A DNA stretch of 64,000 bases from Candidatus Poribacteria bacterium (GTDB lineage: Bacteria > Poribacteria > WGA-4E > WGA-3G), in assembly GCA_028818705.1 (NCBI GenBank), contig JAPPNJ010000045.1:1-64000 (forward strand). Reading direction: 5' to 3'. Under the pieces are notes generated by a model that did no database searches, was not told the DNA's origin, and saw only the letters and a list, made by a program, of their open reading frames with translations. Position numbers and translations under genes: made by a program. Positions 36,535-44,159 of this stretch are shown piece by piece. The first letter of the stretch is position 1. The number at the start of each line of letters is the position of its first letter.

Positions 36535-36577
36535 GTTTGATAAGAAAAAGATAACTCTATCTCGCTTGAGGATGAAA

Positions 36578-37390
36578 ATGACACCGAAACAGAAATATCT
36601 TTTTGACCTACGTGGTTATTTGCATTTAGAGAATGTCCTAACACCGCAAGAACTTGGCAACGCGCAGACAGCCATTGAACGGCTCGTGCAAGCATCGCCA
36701 GAGGAATTGCCGTCTGGGATTAGTCGCGGTGGCGAAGGGTTTTCAAACGGGTTCTCAGCGGATAAATCGCTTGAGGCATTGACCCTGCATCCTACCACAT
36801 GGCCCATCATCAAAGAACTGACCTGGAATAAACCTCGTTTCAATCGCGGATCGCTTGTTGTAAATACACATGAGCGGCAGGAGATGACCCCGCTCCACTG
36901 TGGTGGTGAAGATTTCCGCTGGACTCGACGTTACGGTGTCAGAAACAGTCAGATATTCACGAACGACATTGTCTGTTTCTTCTATTTCACGGATGTCTGT
37001 CCAGGTGACGGTGGTTTGATAGTTCTACCGGGTTCCCATAAAAGCGAGTTTGAACGTCCAGAGAATCTGTTTTTCCCTGAACCCCACAATCCAGATGCGC
37101 CACTCCATCCAGCACTCGTTAATGTGACACCAAAAGCGGGAGATGTTGTGATTATTACCGAGATGTTGACCCACGGCGTTCTGGTGTGGAAACCGAAAGA
37201 TCGGGATCGGCGTTTTCTGATTCTACGGTATAAAACCCAGTTTTTTCAAGACGAGCGCGGTCTCCGCGAACCGTTCCCACCCGAAGTAATGAACAGACTC
37301 TCTCCAGAGACGAAGGCGCTGGCGGCTCACGGTTCAGAATGGGAAATAAAGGATCTCGTCAAACAGGATAATGTGACACTGACCGTATAA
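36578..37390 (+). CDS. Phytanoyl-CoA dioxygenase-like protein with unusual metal motif
   Basis: I start at the ATG at 36578, which has GAGG six nt upstream; an ATG at 36572 has no proper spacing, and earlier starts fall in the promoter. The 270-residue protein opens KYLFDLRGYLHLENVLTPQE, as PhyH proteins do, and has GDGGLIVLPGSHKS, ITEMLTHGVLVWKP with the distal histidine, and RRFLILRY. In place of the usual WHxD it reads PLHCGGEDFRW, so the HxD spacing is not clear-cut; the family could use the histidine plus a later acid. Function unknown. Confidence 0.75.
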   Translation: MTPKQKYLFDLRGYLHLENVLTPQELGNAQTAIERLVQASPEELPSGISRGGEGFSNGFSADKSLEALTLHPTTWPIIKELTWNKPRFNRGSLVVNTHERQEMTPLHCGGEDFRWTRRYGVRNSQIFTNDIVCFFYFTDVCPGDGGLIVLPGSHKSEFERPENLFFPEPHNPDAPLHPALVNVTPKAGDVVIITEMLTHGVLVWKPKDRDRRFLILRYKTQFFQDERGLREPFPPEVMNRLSPETKALAAHGSEWEIKDLVKQDNVTLTV

Positions 37391-37412
37391 ATAAGAATTC
37401 AGGAAATAGACA

Positions 37413-38180
37413 ATGCTCAAGGAACTAACGAAAAATGAATGGTTATCGCTCTTAAATATCCCTGAGAATAGAGTGCCAACGGTTTTAGTACTCCGAGGCA
37501 CACGCAATCTGAAAGCCAACTACGCTAAGCATAGTGCTTTTTTCACAGATGTTTTTGAAGTCGGATCGCCGAACGGCATTTTCGAGGATGTGTTGATTGG
37601 AACTTATAAAAATGTAGATATTGGTTATGCTTCCGTGTACGGAGATGCGATGGCATCTGAAGTCACCCATCTTTTCGGTGTGCTGGGAACATCCTTGGTC
37701 ATACAGACGGGTTGCTGTGGGGCATTAACCGATAGTATTCAGTCAGGTGACCTTGTTTGTGTAACGTCTGCGTACTGCGGTGAAGGGGCAGCGCAGTATT
37801 ATTTACCACAAACCCAAGAAATCGATGCTTCACTTGAACTTGTTGAAGGGTCTCTCTCATTACGTTCTACATCCGTTGCTACACACAAAGGTCCTATCTG
37901 GACAACATCGGCACTGCTTGCGGAGGGAAAAGAAGAGATTCAGGAGTGGTCCCGTCAGGGTTATATTGCTGTAGACATGGAAACAGCGAGTACTTTTGCT
38001 GTTGCGGAATATTTTGGGATGCAACGCCTGTCGTTGTTGTTCGTTTTTGATAATCCGGATCAAGGTGAACATATTCTCTTAAGCGATGCTGAAAAGCAAA
38101 AACGGAGAGCACTCGGAGAACAAGCCGTTATTGATACGGTCTTTGCTACCATAGAAGACTACAACCATGGAAATCGTTAG
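37413..38180 (+). CDS. Nucleoside phosphorylase family protein (PNP/UDP type)
   Basis: The 255-residue protein carries the phosphorylase superfamily 1 core: VIQTGCCGALTDSIQSGDLV and later GPIWTTSALLAEGKEE and AVDMETASTFAVAEYFG, the Met-Glu-Thr motif that contacts the ribose. It probably cleaves purine nucleosides or uridine with phosphate. The final 14 nt overlap the start of the GNAT gene, so these two are coupled. The purine/uridine preference cannot be read from the sequence. Confidence 0.8.
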   Translation: MLKELTKNEWLSLLNIPENRVPTVLVLRGTRNLKANYAKHSAFFTDVFEVGSPNGIFEDVLIGTYKNVDIGYASVYGDAMASEVTHLFGVLGTSLVIQTGCCGALTDSIQSGDLVCVTSAYCGEGAAQYYLPQTQEIDASLELVEGSLSLRSTSVATHKGPIWTTSALLAEGKEEIQEWSRQGYIAVDMETASTFAVAEYFGMQRLSLLFVFDNPDQGEHILLSDAEKQKRRALGEQAVIDTVFATIEDYNHGNR

Positions 38181-38574
38181 AGCAGAACTCACTGATGCCG
38201 ACATACTTGCTGAACTGAACAAGCGTCTTATCGAAGACGAACGGCACCCTGATCCGATGGACATAGCCCAGCTTACTGAACGGATGCAAGAATGGTTGAC
38301 AACTGATTATATCTGCTATATGGCAAAGGAGAACGGACATGTTGCCGCGTATTGTTTATACAGAGATGATGGTGGCTATTATTATATGCGGCAGTTGTAC
38401 GTAGATAGAGCACACCGACGCAAAGGTATCGCTACACGGTTGCTTGATTGGTTGTACGAAAACGTATGGACGGACAAGAAGGTCAGACTGGATGTCCTTG
38501 CTCACAACGAAGACGCTGTCGCTTTTTACAAGAGATATGGATTTAGAATTGGTGTCTTCAGAATGGAAAAGTAA
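38167..38574 (+). CDS. GNAT family N-acetyltransferase
   Basis: The 135-residue protein has the GNAT core YYMRQLYVDRAHRRKGIATRLLD (acetyl-CoA loop RRKGIA) and VRLDVLAHNEDAVAFYKRYGF near the end. It transfers an acetyl group to an amine; the acceptor is unknown. The start overlaps the end of the phosphorylase gene by 14 nt, which suggests translational coupling. The following PhyH gene begins 20 nt after its stop, so 37413-39509 may be one operon. Confidence 0.85.
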   Translation: MEIVRAELTDADILAELNKRLIEDERHPDPMDIAQLTERMQEWLTTDYICYMAKENGHVAAYCLYRDDGGYYYMRQLYVDRAHRRKGIATRLLDWLYENVWTDKKVRLDVLAHNEDAVAFYKRYGFRIGVFRMEK

Positions 38575-38594
38575 GAAACCTAAGGGAACCTACA

Positions 38595-39509
38595 ATGAAA
38601 TACGATGAAATAAACCGAACCTTTGATTGTGAACCGACCCTTACGGATACAGAGGTGCTGCAGTATTGTAGAGACGGCTACCTACAACTCCAAGGGGCTG
38701 TCCCTGATGAGATTAACCAGCGGACGTGTGATTATCTGAACGGTGATCTACCGATCAATCCGTGCTTTCTCCCGGAAGGCATAACGCACGCCGATTTAGA
38801 GCGGATGCGAGATACGCATGAACCGAGTTCAATTTTACTGGAAGATTGGTACATTGAACATGTTCTGATGAATCGTGAACTCGCCGGGGCATTGCGCTCA
38901 CTGCTCGGTAAGAATGTCGGATTACCGGTGTTGGTCAGCAATCATCGTGTTGAGTGTCCGATGCCCGCACAAGGGTGGCATCACGATGCGGATCACGTTT
39001 TTGGACCTGAAACCAATTTCGTCGAGGTTTTTTACTTCCCACAAGATACACCGCTGGAACTGGGTCCGACGGAAATCTTGCCGGGTTCGCATATTCGCTC
39101 GACAAGTCGAGATATAGCCGCGAAAGGCGTTTCAAGTGAGGGACCTGCTGGCTCTTTTGTTATCCATTCGCAAAGCATTCTCCATCGTCGCGGTGAGTCC
39201 TCTGCGGAAGGATTGCGGCACATGTTGAAGTACAGTTATTGGCGTACAGTACCACCGACACGGGATTGGAAGGAAGAACCTGATTTCGATTTCCAGATGG
39301 CGGAGTACGGCGGACACGGCGTTGCGAGATATGTGGCGCACATGTTCTATTGGTTATGTGGTAAAGGAGATGCGTTCCGTCTTATTGGTGGGCAGGCATG
39401 GCCCTGGTCGAGTGTGAATCAAATTGGACCTTCCTACGGTTTTGGACATAAAGAGGGGTATCTTCCGAATTGGCGGAAGGATAATCCGGACGACTATGCG
39501 GTGCCATAA
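38595..39509 (+). CDS. Phytanoyl-CoA dioxygenase family protein
   Basis: The 304-residue protein has the metal HxD in GWHHDADHVFGPE and the distal histidine in QSILHRRGESSAEG, followed by RHMLKYSYWR with the 2-oxoglutarate arginine. TEILPGSHIRS is the conserved strand before the distal site. It belongs to the longer subgroup and ends in a hydrophilic region (YGFGHKEGYLPNWRKD). Start has weak Shine-Dalgarno AAGGGA. The substrate is unknown. Confidence 0.85.
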   Translation: MKYDEINRTFDCEPTLTDTEVLQYCRDGYLQLQGAVPDEINQRTCDYLNGDLPINPCFLPEGITHADLERMRDTHEPSSILLEDWYIEHVLMNRELAGALRSLLGKNVGLPVLVSNHRVECPMPAQGWHHDADHVFGPETNFVEVFYFPQDTPLELGPTEILPGSHIRSTSRDIAAKGVSSEGPAGSFVIHSQSILHRRGESSAEGLRHMLKYSYWRTVPPTRDWKEEPDFDFQMAEYGGHGVARYVAHMFYWLCGKGDAFRLIGGQAWPWSSVNQIGPSYGFGHKEGYLPNWRKDNPDDYAVP

Positions 39510-39531
39510 AATCGGCCGCGATCGAGAGGGA

Positions 39532-39590
39532 GTCGGGATTTGGAAAGAATCAACGGTATGAATGCCTTATGGCATTCCCCGCCTCCTACA
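39532..39590. repeat. Composite repeat between convergent genes
   Basis: TCGGGATTTGGAAAG (the start of the GGGATTT class) is followed by GAATGCC (39560-39566) pairing with GGCATTC (39571-39577), and then CCTCCTAC, so the other strand has a GTAGGAGG head. The same composite lies at 47003-47070. It separates the stop codons of the convergent PhyH and CRTAC1-like genes and may help both to end. Confidence 0.7.
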
Positions 39591-39603
39591 GAAGAGATAT
39601 GGG

Positions 39604-41355
39604 TTAATTTTCCGAGATAAAAATTACTTGATTCGTTTCTACGTTTCGGAGGGTTTGGACTTTGCCGCAGAGCCATCGGACGGTTAGTGTATCAACTGAT
39701 GTTGCATCGCCCAAGCCAAAATGTAGACGGAGATCGTTTTGACTGAGGTAGCCTGAGCCGCTTTTGACCTCACGGATCTGTGCCAAGCCGCCAGAAACAA
39801 CCGTTACCCGTGCGCCAATCGCATCTCGGTTGCAATGTGTGCCGACTAACTTGATTTCTAACCATCGCCCCGTGTTGCCCCTGTCGTTCCGCAAAACCGT
39901 CGGTGAATCTTTCAGGTTAGAGACAACGATATCTATATCGCCGTCGTTATCAATGTCGCCGAACGCCGCGCCTCGACTGACCTTCTGGATTGCTATTGCA
40001 TTATCAGCGATTTCCGAGAAACTGTCTCCCCGATTATTCAGAAAGAGTTGATTCAGTTGTGCGTATGTACCAATCGGATCAATTTCGGCGATATTGTCGT
40101 CGAGGTGTCCATTGGCAATAAATAGATCCAACCAACCGTCGTTGTTGAAATCGACGAAATCGACACCCCATGCCAAATAGGGGAGGCTTTTCTCACCGAT
40201 ACCTGTTATAAAACTCACTTCGTTGAAAAAACCGCTCTGTGCGTTGTGGTAGAGGCTATTCGTCTGGTCCTGAAAGTTTGTGATCACAATATCGAGATAG
40301 CCGTCGTTGTCAAAATCGCCGAGGTTTGCACCCATTCCACTGTAAGCGCGTCCCTCTTCGCTCAGTGCAACTCCTGAGAAAAGGGCGTCTTCCGTCATTT
40401 TAACACTGTTAGGATTGTTGCGGTAGAGGAGGTTCGGCGTTGTATCGTTGGCGACGAAAATATCGACATCTCCATCGTTATCTATATCACCACAGACAAC
40501 CCCCAATCCTTTGCCAGTCGCCTCGCTTATACCAGATATCTCCGACACATCAGTGAAAGTGCCGTCGCCGTTGTTAAGGTAGAATACATCCGCAGCGCCG
40601 AGGAGTGCCTCCGGCGTGCAATACGTCCGAATCCCCTGTCGAGTGCACTCCGGGTTTGTCCCTGGATTGAATTGCACATAGTTGACAACATAGAGGTCGA
40701 GATCACCGTCTACATTTATATCTACAAAAGCGCAACCACTACTGAATTGATCTCCACCAACTCTCGCACGCTCGGTAACATCAGTAAAAGTGCCATCGCC
40801 GTTGTTGCGATAAAGCACATTCGCGCCGTAGTTTGTTACGTAGAGATCCGTGTAGCCGTCGTTATTATAGTCGCCGACACAGCACCCCAACCCGTAGCTG
40901 GTATTGCCAACAGATGCTGCTGCTGTTACATCAGTGAAAGTACTGCCATCGTTGCGATAGAGGCGATTTGTCGGTCGGATTGGAGAAACTACTCCAGGTA
41001 AGTCGCTGCCGTTGACGAGATAGAGATCCAGATCGTTGTCATTATCATAATCGAAGAGAGCGACACCACTGCCAATCGGTTCGATAAAGTACTTTTGACC
41101 ACTCTCACCGTTCGCATGACGAAAGTCGATACCGAGTTCCGCTGTTATATCAGTGAAACGGATCCCATCGGTTTGTGAAGACGTAGGTTGTGCAAGCAGG
41201 GCGTGAAGGATAAACACAGCCAGCAGTAGTCCTACTGTCGAGGTTGTCAATTTTTTGTTAGGGCGATTTAGTTTCCGGGTTTTTCTGGATTCAATGGAAG
41301 CAGTTGGGATTTGGAAATCCCTCCTACAAATGATCCTGAATTTTTTGTAACGCAT
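39604..41355 (-). CDS. CRTAC1/ASPIC-UnbV-type secreted protein with FG-GAP repeats
   Basis: The frame starts at ATG 41355 (583 residues) but residues 11-25 are encoded by a GGGATTT-class repeat (41306-41327) and there is no ribosome site. A TTG at 41250 would begin a normal signal peptide (TTSTVGLLLAVFILHALL), so the true start may be there. The mature protein holds repeated Ca-binding FG-GAP/VCBS blades such as VALFDYDNDNDLDLYLVNG and VGDYNNDGYTDLYVTNYG (about eight), and ends with the ASPIC/UnbV domain: NRDAIGARVTVVSGG, YLSQNDLRLHFGLGDATSVD, RWLCGKVQTLRNVE. Such proteins are exported; matrix or surface roles are inferred. Divergent from the oxidoreductase at 41499. Confidence 0.85.
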   Translation of the reverse strand: MRYKKFRIICRRDFQIPTASIESRKTRKLNRPNKKLTTSTVGLLLAVFILHALLAQPTSSQTDGIRFTDITAELGIDFRHANGESGQKYFIEPIGSGVALFDYDNDNDLDLYLVNGSDLPGVVSPIRPTNRLYRNDGSTFTDVTAAASVGNTSYGLGCCVGDYNNDGYTDLYVTNYGANVLYRNNGDGTFTDVTERARVGGDQFSSGCAFVDINVDGDLDLYVVNYVQFNPGTNPECTRQGIRTYCTPEALLGAADVFYLNNGDGTFTDVSEISGISEATGKGLGVVCGDIDNDGDVDIFVANDTTPNLLYRNNPNSVKMTEDALFSGVALSEEGRAYSGMGANLGDFDNDGYLDIVITNFQDQTNSLYHNAQSGFFNEVSFITGIGEKSLPYLAWGVDFVDFNNDGWLDLFIANGHLDDNIAEIDPIGTYAQLNQLFLNNRGDSFSEIADNAIAIQKVSRGAAFGDIDNDGDIDIVVSNLKDSPTVLRNDRGNTGRWLEIKLVGTHCNRDAIGARVTVVSGGLAQIREVKSGSGYLSQNDLRLHFGLGDATSVDTLTVRWLCGKVQTLRNVETNQVIFISEN

Positions 41356-41498
41356 AGTCGGTGTGTGTGGTATAATGGTGGTTAGTGATTGGTTATAAGT
41401 TAAGAGGGGCTGATAACCAAAAGACTCTTAACTAACAACTAACAACTAAAACGAAGCACAGCGCAGTGTTACTAAAAACTATAAATGGAGACTTTCTA

Positions 41499-42470
41499 AT
41501 GGCTAATAATCTACGTTTTGGCGTTGTCGGTTTAGGTATGGGTATGAACCGCTCCAATATGATTCACGAAACAGAGGGTGCCGAACTCGTTGCTGTGGCG
41601 GACCTCGTCGAAGAGCGACGCAAGACGGCTGAAGAACGTTTCGGCTGTGAGAGCCACGACGATGCGCTTGAGATGTTCGATCGCGATGACATAGACGTGG
41701 GGATGATTATGACCCCGAGTGGACTCCACGGAAAATTTGGAGAAGAAGCGGCACGCCGCGGCAAACACGTCATCACTACAAAACCGATGGACGTCAGCGT
41801 TGAAAATTGCAACTCCCTCATCAAAACCTGCGAAGACAATGATGTCAAACTGCTGGTCGACTTCGGCGAACGCTATGGTCAACACAATCGTCAAATCCAA
41901 CACGTGCTCGAAACAGGTGGCATTGGCAGACCATTGCTGTGTGAACTCCGTATGAAGTGGAAACGTCCGGATAGTTACTACGTCGGTTGGCACGGCACAT
42001 GGGCACTCGACGGTGGTGGCTCTATCATGAACCAAGGTGTGCATTATGTCGATCTAATGCTCTGGTTCATGGGTCCCGTCAAACGGGTTATCGGCGCACA
42101 CTTCGATGTCTACGATCACGAAAATTGTGAAACTGAGGATATGACCTCAGCGATTCTCGAATTTGAAAGCGGTGCACTCGGTCATGTCCTGACAACAACG
42201 ACATTCCCTGGCAGCAGTGTCTCTATGATTCACGTCCACGGCGAAAAAGGTATCGTTGGACTTGGACCGGATATATGGGAGTTCGTCGATGATGACGAAC
42301 CGAATGTTGAACTCTCGCCTTACCCGAACAACGTGATTGAAGATGCGATTCGGGTTATCCACGACGGTGCATCTCCAGCGGTTGACGGCTATGAAGGTAG
42401 ACGCTCTGTTGCACTGAATATGGCTATTTACGAATGCGCACGTACCGGTAAATCGGTCGAACTGTCATAA
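41499..42470 (+). CDS. Gfo/Idh/MocA family oxidoreductase
   Basis: The ATG at 41499 follows GGAG by about 9 nt; a GTG 11 codons upstream is less likely. The 323 residues have a Rossmann start NLRFGVVGLGMGMNRSNM, the typical GKHVITTKPMDVSV motif (lysine of the EKP-type signature), MNQGVHYVDLMLWFMGPVKR and a C-terminal alpha/beta domain. These NAD(P) enzymes oxidise sugars or inositol or act on related metabolites. The adjacent isomerase, ThuA and PhyH genes in the window suggest sugar catabolism. The substrate is unknown. Confidence 0.9.
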   Translation: MANNLRFGVVGLGMGMNRSNMIHETEGAELVAVADLVEERRKTAEERFGCESHDDALEMFDRDDIDVGMIMTPSGLHGKFGEEAARRGKHVITTKPMDVSVENCNSLIKTCEDNDVKLLVDFGERYGQHNRQIQHVLETGGIGRPLLCELRMKWKRPDSYYVGWHGTWALDGGGSIMNQGVHYVDLMLWFMGPVKRVIGAHFDVYDHENCETEDMTSAILEFESGALGHVLTTTTFPGSSVSMIHVHGEKGIVGLGPDIWEFVDDDEPNVELSPYPNNVIEDAIRVIHDGASPAVDGYEGRRSVALNMAIYECARTGKSVELS

Positions 42471-42800
42471 TAGATAGTTGTGGGTTGTCGGTCTTGGGTT
42501 GTCAGTTAAAGAGAGGTTTGTTAAATCAACCGCCTCTTAACCGATGTCTAAAGACCGATAACCGATAATCATTGCAAACTGAATACGCCTACCATCATCT
42601 ATATCACACTTGCAATTCGGTAGAAAATTCGATATAATATTTGTTTAGAAAATAGAGACAAAACCCTCTCATCACATTGTAGCGTAAACTGTTAGTTTGC
42701 GCATCACACCGGCACAAACTAACAGTTTGTGCTACAAAATTCAGGCAGAAACTCGGTATAATATTTATTCAAAAAATAGAGACAAGACTGTAGTACACTC
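42471..42800 (+). promoter_or_regulatory. Duplicated promoter-like block around an inverted repeat, upstream of mtaB
   Basis: The 330-nt spacer has a strong promoter (TTGCAA 42610-42615, 17-nt spacer, TATAAT 42633-42638). About 50 nt around it (42616-42666) recur at 42739-42789, including TATAAT at 42757-42762. Between the two lies a 26-bp inverted repeat (arms 42677-42702 and 42712-42737, 23 matched pairs). The arms start with GTAGC, so this may be a GTAG-class repeat. The mtaB ATG at 42801 is 38 nt after the second TATAAT. Confidence 0.6.
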
Positions 42801-44156
42801 ATGAAAACCGCGAAACTGATTACGATGGGCTGTAAGGTCAATCAATACGATACGCAATCCATGCGCGAGACACTCTATCGCAATGGGTACACTGTTCTTG
42901 ATGACGAGACGTCGCGTCAACAGGCTGACCTCTATCTCATCAATACATGCACTGTAACGAATACCGCCGATCAGAAAGCACGGCAAGTTATTCGGAGAGC
43001 GATCCGACAGCAGCCGAATGCCAAGGTGCTTGTTACGGGGTGCTATGCTGAAAGCGACCGTGAGGCGATTGAAGATATACCGGGTGTAACGTTTGTTTTC
43101 GGCAACCGAGAAAAGGCTGACTTTCAGGACTACCTCGACCTATTGCACGCCGAAACACCCTCTCTAACTGCAGACGTAACTGACACACCGAACCCTCTTC
43201 TCTCCATAGAACCCGTTCAGCACGACGCCATTCGCGAACACGCACGCTTTAGCAAAGGGGTGAGCGATGCCGGTAAACGGACACGCGCACTCATCAAGGT
43301 ACAAGACGGTTGCAGCGCATTTTGCACTTATTGCATTATCCCATACGTGCGCGGGCGAATGACGAGTCGCCCACTCGAGGACATCGCTGACGAAGCACAC
43401 CGTATCGCTGACAGCGGTATCAAAGAGGTTGTCATCACTGGCGTGCATCTGGGAGCCTACGGCATGGATACCGGTAGAGACAGAGATATTGCCAACATTT
43501 TAGAGCATATCCATGACATAGATGGTATCGAACGGATCCGTTTTAGCTCAATCGAACCGATGTATTTCCCCGATACCCTCGGTGAGCGGATGGCGGCACT
43601 TCCGAAATGTATGCCACACTTCCATCTCCCACTTCAAGCCGGTTCAGATGCAATTTTGCGACAGATGCGGAGGCGTTACACGACAGCCCAATTTGCCCAT
43701 CTCGTTGCGAACTTACGCCGCGTTTTTGGCGATGATGTCGGGATTACCACCGATATTATGGTCGGGTTTCCTGGCGAAACAGGCGCACATTTTGAGGAAT
43801 CGTGTCGATTCGTTGAAGAGATCGGATTCAGTCAACTCCATGTGTTCCGCTATTCCCCCCGCAAAGGCACCCCTGCAGCAACCTACCCCGATCAGATATC
43901 ACCACACATCTCTGCTGCACGGAGCCAAGCGATGATTGCGCTCGGCGAACGCCTCAACAGTGCCTTTCGACAACGGATGCTTGGGAAACAGAAAGAGGTG
44001 CTCATTGAATCAAGCAGAGAAGGGAAAAATAACCATCTCGCCGGTTTTACCGACAACTATCTTCGGGTCCTCGTGGACGCGCCAGAAAGTGCGATTAATC
44101 AGATTCAACGCGTCACTCTCGGTGCGTTAGAAGGGGACTGCATCGCTGCTGCCTAA
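42801..44156 (+). CDS. mtaB: tRNA (N6-threonylcarbamoyladenosine37-C2)-methylthiotransferase
   Basis: The 451-residue protein opens AKLITMGCKVNQYDTQSM, has the first cluster cysteines in the N-terminal half (TCTV, TGCYAES), the radical-SAM CX3CX2C in QDGCSAFCTYCIIPYVRGR, and a C-terminal TRAM-type region. These match MtaB/YqeV-type methylthiotransferases, which convert t6A to ms2t6A at tRNA position 37. MiaB or RimO are alternatives, but the N-terminal CKVNQYD and the missing TRAM extension favour MtaB. It ends 3 nt before the convergent mutS. Confidence 0.9.
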   Translation: MKTAKLITMGCKVNQYDTQSMRETLYRNGYTVLDDETSRQQADLYLINTCTVTNTADQKARQVIRRAIRQQPNAKVLVTGCYAESDREAIEDIPGVTFVFGNREKADFQDYLDLLHAETPSLTADVTDTPNPLLSIEPVQHDAIREHARFSKGVSDAGKRTRALIKVQDGCSAFCTYCIIPYVRGRMTSRPLEDIADEAHRIADSGIKEVVITGVHLGAYGMDTGRDRDIANILEHIHDIDGIERIRFSSIEPMYFPDTLGERMAALPKCMPHFHLPLQAGSDAILRQMRRRYTTAQFAHLVANLRRVFGDDVGITTDIMVGFPGETGAHFEESCRFVEEIGFSQLHVFRYSPRKGTPAATYPDQISPHISAARSQAMIALGERLNSAFRQRMLGKQKEVLIESSREGKNNHLAGFTDNYLRVLVDAPESAINQIQRVTLGALEGDCIAAA

Positions 44157-44159
44157 CCC

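Noticed and set aside
42801..44156. MiaB or RimO as alternative identity for the methylthiotransferase
   Set aside because: The opening CKVNQYD and the overall length fit MtaB better; a phylogeny would settle it.
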